Positions 59,810 to 64,000 of a stretch of 64,000 nucleotides of DNA are shown here, piece after piece. A program made the translations under genes and the position numbers. Under the pieces are notes generated by a model. That model made no database searches and had not been told where the DNA came from. It was given only the letters and a program-made list of their open reading frames with translations. Source of the DNA: Synechococcus sp. CC9902 (GTDB lineage: Bacteria; Cyanobacteriota; Cyanobacteriia; PCC-6307; Cyanobiaceae); contig NC_007513.1 in the NCBI RefSeq assembly GCF_000012505.1, positions 496,001 through 560,000 of the forward strand, written 5' to 3'. The first letter of the stretch is position 1, and the number at the start of each line of letters is the position of its first letter.

Positions 59810-61900
59810 TTAATCGCTTCCAACGGCGACTGATTCGATGTTGCCGTCATCACTTGCGGCGCTGATCGATCGGCGCTCCGCTTGGAGCGCGAGTTCATCT
59901 CGATCCGCCTGTTCGAGTGGGAGTTCAAACCAGAATGTGGTGCCCACATCCAATTCACTAACCATGGACACTTGGGCGCCATGTTTATCAAGAATTCCAC
60001 GGACAATAGAAAGTCCAAGCCCCGTGCCAACTTCGGTATGAACGGCATTTTCGACGCGATAAAAGCGGTCGAAAATGCGTTGCTGATCTTGAGCACTGAT
60101 TCCATAGCCAGTGTCTGCTATCTCGACACGAAGTCTCGGCAATGGGGAGGTAAGGGTGCAAGTGGGGCCCTCACTCTTCGTGCTGATTGGGGCTTCGACC
60201 CGGCACGTATCTGGCCAAACGTAAGCACGCATGCTCAGGATCCCACCCGGGCGACTGAACTTGAGTGCATTGCCCACCAAATTGTCGAACACTTGTAGAA
60301 GTAGATCCCAATTGCCGAGAACGTCGGGCAGATCAGGCGCCACATCTAATTCGAGTTCAACCGTTTTGTCCTCAGCATTGAGTCGGTAGGTCCGCAGGGT
60401 TTGCTCCATGGCGGGCCGCAAGTTCATCGTTTCGAACTGAACGGTTCGGCCTGATTCCAGTCGGGATAAGTCGAGAACATCGTTGACCAAGCGAGTTAAT
60501 CGATCCGTTTCGTCGTTGGCTACGCCGAGAAATTCTTTTTTTTCGTCTTCGGTGAGTTGGTCTCCGAGGTCGTGCAGGGTTTCGACGTAGCTCTTGATGT
60601 TGAACAGCGGGGTCCGCAACTCGTGCGAGACATTGCTGATGAAACGGCTTTGCGCTGCATTGAGCTCCACCTCACGGGTGAGATCTTGAATGGTGACGGC
60701 GATGCCCTTCAGGCTTTCTCCACTGGCATCGCGCACGGCTTGCATCACGATCCGGAGGGTCCGGGCGGGTTCGCCCACACTGCAGCGCAGGTCTTCACTG
60801 TCCGAGCTGCTGAACAGGAGGGCATCCAGAGCGCTGTGGACTTCGATGGAAAGTAATTCCGGTAGCTCCTCCACCAATTCCTGCCCTTCAAGACTGCGGC
60901 CTTCCCAGCGAAATAGGCGTCGCGAGGTCGGATTAGCCAGAACGATGCGTCCCGTGGCATCCAGCAGAATCGCTCCATCAGCCATGGTCGCGATGAGCGA
61001 CTGTTGCTTCACCTGGGCAGCAGTGAGTTCCTCGATGTTCGCTTCGTCGTAGGCCTCCAGCTGGGAGGCCATTGCATTGAACCCAGTGAGCAATTCACCT
61101 AGTTCACCACCCATGGGGAGGTCCACGCGGGCTTGGAAATCACCGGAGGCCACGGAGCGGACCCCGCGGAGTAGCTCTTTCACCGGACGGGTAATTGTGA
61201 GGGCATTGAAGACCGCGCCAAGAATCACCAGCACCCAAATAGAAATAAACACCGCCACGGTGACTTCGCGGGTTAACGCAGCACTGGCCAGGGCTGTTTC
61301 GTTGGGGTTCACGCCCAGTCCCAGGACCCCGTAATACGTTCCGCTGCGAATTAACGGCACGAATACATCGGTCACTGTCCCTTGCGGGGTTAGGTGCTGA
61401 CGGACGAGAGGATTTTGGGGGCGCCGCCTCAGCTCATCGGGTAGTTCAAGCCTTCGGTTTAGGCGGAGCTCACCGTCTTCTCCGTTGGGCGTCGCGCTGA
61501 TCGGAATCCCTAAGTAGATAACGCCTTCGGGGTCGGCAAAAAAGATGTAGCGAACGCTTCGGCTTGAGCGCCAAAATTTCTCGGCAACGTTGGCAAGCTC
61601 ACGGTCTTGGCCATCCGCCACGAGCTCCGTGACGTTCCCAGCAAGGAGCAAGCCCAGATCCCTGGCATAGCGGGTGTCGTTCATGGCGGCATCCCGTTGG
61701 ATGCCGGCTAAAGCAAAAAAGGTGATGCCGGTCATCATCAGGCTCACCACCAAGGTGGCCACCGCCAGCAATTTGGTTTGGAGCGTGAACTCAGCCCACC
61801 ACGCTGCGATGCGCTTCCACAGTGTGTTGTCATCGGTGGGGGGACCACCGTTTGGAGGTAAAGCCCAGTCGGCGATAACTGCTCCGCTCTCGCTGCTCAT
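59810..61900 (-). CDS. nblS: NblS/DspA-type sensor histidine kinase
   Basis: A 696-residue membrane kinase that controls light and nutrient stress responses through RpaB-type regulators. Layout: membrane helix about 43-66, periplasmic sensor region, helix about 213-236, HAMP about 237-290, PAS about 296-410, HisKA with phospho-His426 in FISNVSHELRTPLFNIKSY, and HATPase (FDNLVGNALKFS, ADTGYGIS, GTGLGLSIVRGI) to about 670. It overlaps purD by four bases. The response regulator is not in the window. Confidence 0.95.
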   Translation of the reverse strand: MSSESGAVIADWALPPNGGPPTDDNTLWKRIAAWWAEFTLQTKLLAVATLVVSLMMTGITFFALAGIQRDAAMNDTRYARDLGLLLAGNVTELVADGQDRELANVAEKFWRSSRSVRYIFFADPEGVIYLGIPISATPNGEDGELRLNRRLELPDELRRRPQNPLVRQHLTPQGTVTDVFVPLIRSGTYYGVLGLGVNPNETALASAALTREVTVAVFISIWVLVILGAVFNALTITRPVKELLRGVRSVASGDFQARVDLPMGGELGELLTGFNAMASQLEAYDEANIEELTAAQVKQQSLIATMADGAILLDATGRIVLANPTSRRLFRWEGRSLEGQELVEELPELLSIEVHSALDALLFSSSDSEDLRCSVGEPARTLRIVMQAVRDASGESLKGIAVTIQDLTREVELNAAQSRFISNVSHELRTPLFNIKSYVETLHDLGDQLTEDEKKEFLGVANDETDRLTRLVNDVLDLSRLESGRTVQFETMNLRPAMEQTLRTYRLNAEDKTVELELDVAPDLPDVLGNWDLLLQVFDNLVGNALKFSRPGGILSMRAYVWPDTCRVEAPISTKSEGPTCTLTSPLPRLRVEIADTGYGISAQDQQRIFDRFYRVENAVHTEVGTGLGLSIVRGILDKHGAQVSMVSELDVGTTFWFELPLEQADRDELALQAERRSISAASDDGNIESVAVGSD

Positions 61901-63210
61901 TGGTTTGAGCGCACCTGATGCCCGATATCGCGACGGTAAGTGATTCCAGGGAAGTTGATACCAGCTATGCCGGAATAAGCAGCAGCAAAGGCGGCATCAA
62001 AATCGTCTCCCTGGGCCACCACAGCGAGCACTCGTCCTCCGGACGTCGTGAGACTCCCGTCAGGCTGCCGTGCCGTACCTGCGTGAAATAGCTGATGGGT
62101 GTCGTTCATCTGATGGGTGGAATGGATGGCATCACCCTTGCGTGGAGCGTTGGGATAGCCCTCTGCTGCCGCGACGACGCAGGCGCTGCATCGCGTCGAA
62201 ATGGTCAAAGTTGGGGCGAGATCCAAGCGGCCCAGCGCACAGGCCTGCAGCACAGCACCCAATTCGGGTCCCATTAGGGGCATCAAGGTTTGGCATTCGG
62301 GATCGCCGAATCGGCAGTTGAATTCGATCACCTGTGGACCGGTTGCCGTAAGCATCAAACCGGCATAAATCACGCCGCGGTAGTCGATCCCGCGTTCTCT
62401 CAAGGCTTTCAGAGTGGGTTGAAGCACCAATGCTTCAACCTCCAGAAGTGCGTCTTGATCCAGAAGTGGTGCTGGGGCGTAGGCGCCCATCCCTCCCGTG
62501 TTGGGTCCCTGATCGCCCTCTTGAAGCCGTTTGTGATCTTGGGCTGGGGGAAGAAGAACCATGCGTTCGCCATCACAGAGGGCAAACACTGAAACCTCCG
62601 GGCCTTCGAGTCGTTCCTCCAGCACCAGGTGAGCCCCGGCGTCGCCAAAGCGCCCCTGGAAGGCCTCTCGAATGGCGGCTTCTGCTTCGGTCACGGTGTC
62701 GGCCACCGTGACCCCTTTGCCAGCTGCTAATCCATCGGCTTTCACCACTAAAGGGCGATTGACCTTCTGCAAAACGGCTAAGGCTTCGTCTTCGCTGTGA
62801 ACTGACCAGTGACCAGCTGTGGGAACAGCGGCCTCCTGCATCAATTGCTTGGCCCAGGCCTTGCTGGCTTCGAGCTGGGCACCTGCAGCGTCTGGTCCGA
62901 AAACGGCGATGTCAGCGGAACGAAGCGCATCGCCGACTCCGGCGGCGAGGGGTGCTTCTGGCCCCACCACGACCAGGTCGACATTTTCCTGGCGACAAAA
63001 GGCCACCAGCGCATCGCTGTCGGTTTCGGCGATGTCGATGGCCTGCCCCTCAGGACCACCATTCCCAGGTGCAACCCACACCGTTGTGATCGTTTCGTTG
63101 CGGCTCAAGGCCCAGGCCAGGGCTTGCTCTCGGCCGCCGCCGCCCACGATGAGAACCCGCCTCAGTGGTGGTAGAGCTTGGGGACGGGTTGATGAGATGG
63201 CCATGTCCAC
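61897..63210 (-). CDS. purD: Phosphoribosylamine--glycine ligase
   Basis: Second step of purine synthesis. 437 residues with [17 protein letters not shown], the ATP-grasp segment [20 protein letters not shown] and the C-terminal [20 protein letters not shown] at 63210 is used; another Met two codons later is possible. Its stop overlaps the nblS start, so the kinase is coupled to purD. Confidence 0.97.
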   Translation of the reverse strand: MDMAISSTRPQALPPLRRVLIVGGGGREQALAWALSRNETITTVWVAPGNGGPEGQAIDIAETDSDALVAFCRQENVDLVVVGPEAPLAAGVGDALRSADIAVFGPDAAGAQLEASKAWAKQLMQEAAVPTAGHWSVHSEDEALAVLQKVNRPLVVKADGLAAGKGVTVADTVTEAEAAIREAFQGRFGDAGAHLVLEERLEGPEVSVFALCDGERMVLLPPAQDHKRLQEGDQGPNTGGMGAYAPAPLLDQDALLEVEALVLQPTLKALRERGIDYRGVIYAGLMLTATGPQVIEFNCRFGDPECQTLMPLMGPELGAVLQACALGRLDLAPTLTISTRCSACVVAAAEGYPNAPRKGDAIHSTHQMNDTHQLFHAGTARQPDGSLTTSGGRVLAVVAQGDDFDAAFAAAYSGIAGINFPGITYRRDIGHQVRSNQ

Positions 63211-63261
63211 GGAAGGAATGGGGCGAGCCCCTTAGGTTTCCTTTGTAGAACGCAGCCTTCC

Positions 63262-64000
63262 ATGGGGTTCGTCCCTCTTCCACTGGTCTTAACGCTGTTA
63301 AGTGCAGTGACCCCCTCAACATTGCCCCAACCATGGAGCGATGCACGCTTCAAGGAGCTCTTGGCGGAGGGAACAATCACGAGCATGGAGCAGGCTTGTC
63401 TTGACCCCATGGCGGCGGGAACAAAGCTGCGAAAGCAGAAGCTTCGCGATCGTCTGCTGGCCATCCACCCAGTTCCGGCAAGCTTTGATCTCACGATGCG
63501 CAATGCAGGCGCCCTGTTGACCTGTGGTTCCCCAGAAGGAACTGCCTTGGTGCTGAATCGCTTCATTCCAGCCCGTGGCGACGAGCGTCGTCGGTGGCTG
63601 TTGATCCGCTGGCAGGCGGCTGCAGCTGCCCTGGATCATCGGCAGGCCGCTCTAGCTCTGCGGCGTCTTGTCGACGGCAACGTGGCGACCCTCGACGACA
63701 TCACCTTGGCGGGCCCCCGCAATGGCCTTGATGCTTTGGCCGCCCATGAAGCGTCGCGGGGACGGCTCCAAGCGGCTGCACTCGTGCTTCTTCAAGGTGA
63801 CTTGCAGGGTGTTACGGGGTCTCGACGACGGGGGCAAGTGGCTGAGTGGCTTGCCGCGACTGAGCCTGAGCAAGCTGATCAGCTCCTAGAGGCAGCCCTT
63901 GATGAGGCGGCCTCGAACCAGGCCTGGAGCTTGGCGATGGAGTTATTGCAGTTGCAGTTGCAGTTGCAACTGGCCGCTGGTGGTGACGGTGAGCGGCCGC
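63262..64000 (+). CDS. Secreted hypothetical protein, partial
   Basis: ATG 63262 opens a frame that runs off the right edge (246 codons seen). A signal-peptide-like start (FVPLPLVLTLLSAVTPSTL) is followed by an Ala/Leu/Arg-rich helical protein with repeats such as RRWLLIRWQAAAAALDHRQAALALRRL and LQAAALVLLQGDLQG. It ends here in a Leu-Gln repeat encoded by a hexanucleotide array. Divergent from purD. No family recognised. Confidence 0.65.
   Translation, partial: MGFVPLPLVLTLLSAVTPSTLPQPWSDARFKELLAEGTITSMEQACLDPMAAGTKLRKQKLRDRLLAIHPVPASFDLTMRNAGALLTCGSPEGTALVLNRFIPARGDERRRWLLIRWQAAAAALDHRQAALALRRLVDGNVATLDDITLAGPRNGLDALAAHEASRGRLQAAALVLLQGDLQGVTGSRRRGQVAEWLAATEPEQADQLLEAALDEAASNQAWSLAMELLQLQLQLQLAAGGDGERP
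63946..63969 (+). repeat. Hexanucleotide repeat TTGCAG
   Basis: Three perfect TTGCAG units plus one TTGCAA, in frame within the last visible gene, encoding four Leu-Gln pairs. Confidence 0.9.

Overview
The window looks like a chromosomal segment of a marine Synechococcus (picocyanobacterium). A phycobilisome core-membrane linker (apcE), photosystem II genes (psbV, a PSII S4-domain protein), a plastid-type ribosomal protein (PSRP-3), plant-type ferredoxins, a ferredoxin-thioredoxin reductase subunit and kaiA-kaiB-kaiC all point to a cyanobacterium. A phycobilisome gene together with a full-length kaiA argues against Prochlorococcus. Genes are packed tightly on both strands, with many ATGA and TGATG overlaps. 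No integrase, transposase, prophage, CRISPR array or rRNA was seen; there is one tRNA (Val, GAC).

Layout. 1-2186: 5' two thirds or more of apcE (minus strand, runs off the left edge). 2305-9210: a methyltransferase, then the main ATP synthase operon (atp1, a, c, b', b, delta, alpha, gamma) closed by a strong terminator. 9225-11992: a putative 2-oxoglutarate oxygenase, then an overlapping chain of ferredoxin, small protein, DUF3326 and YchJ-like protein. 12100-15753 (minus): DUF697 GTPase, nadD, nadE. 15903-20538: small proteins, a CorC/CNNM-type membrane protein, an Xaa-Pro aminopeptidase, a HAD phosphatase with an apparently non-standard start, and PSRP-3. 20585-22611 (minus): the second ATP synthase operon (beta, epsilon). 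22721-24924: groES-groEL behind both a K-box and a CIRCE operator.

24998-30702 is a visibly AT-rich accessory block of five diverged sulfotransferase-like genes on alternating strands; all five keep both PAPS-binding signatures. From 30722 core genes return: secG-gpmI, pyrR, ftrV, an Hsp70-like protein, rpoZ, small conserved proteins, murD with tRNA-Val upstream, the PSII S4 protein, serA-prmA, petF ferredoxin, psbV, rnz, a SpoIID/LytB-type protein and a glucosamine-6-phosphate deaminase-like protein. 49240-53482 is a second accessory stretch of small proteins (Nif11, DUF3288, several unannotated frames of 29-87 residues) that includes a four-helix membrane protein apparently broken by a frameshift in a run of T.

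53483-64000 is core again: YebC, TruB, a methyltransferase, L27/L21, the clock operon kaiABC, the NblS-type sensor kinase convergent with kaiC, purD, and a secreted hypothetical protein cut by the right edge. The themes are energy conversion and light harvesting (apcE, atp, psbV, ferredoxins), proteostasis (groESL, Hsp70-like), timing and light/stress signalling (kaiABC, nblS), and a probable surface-sulfation island. Functional names come from motif recognition by eye; no database search was run.
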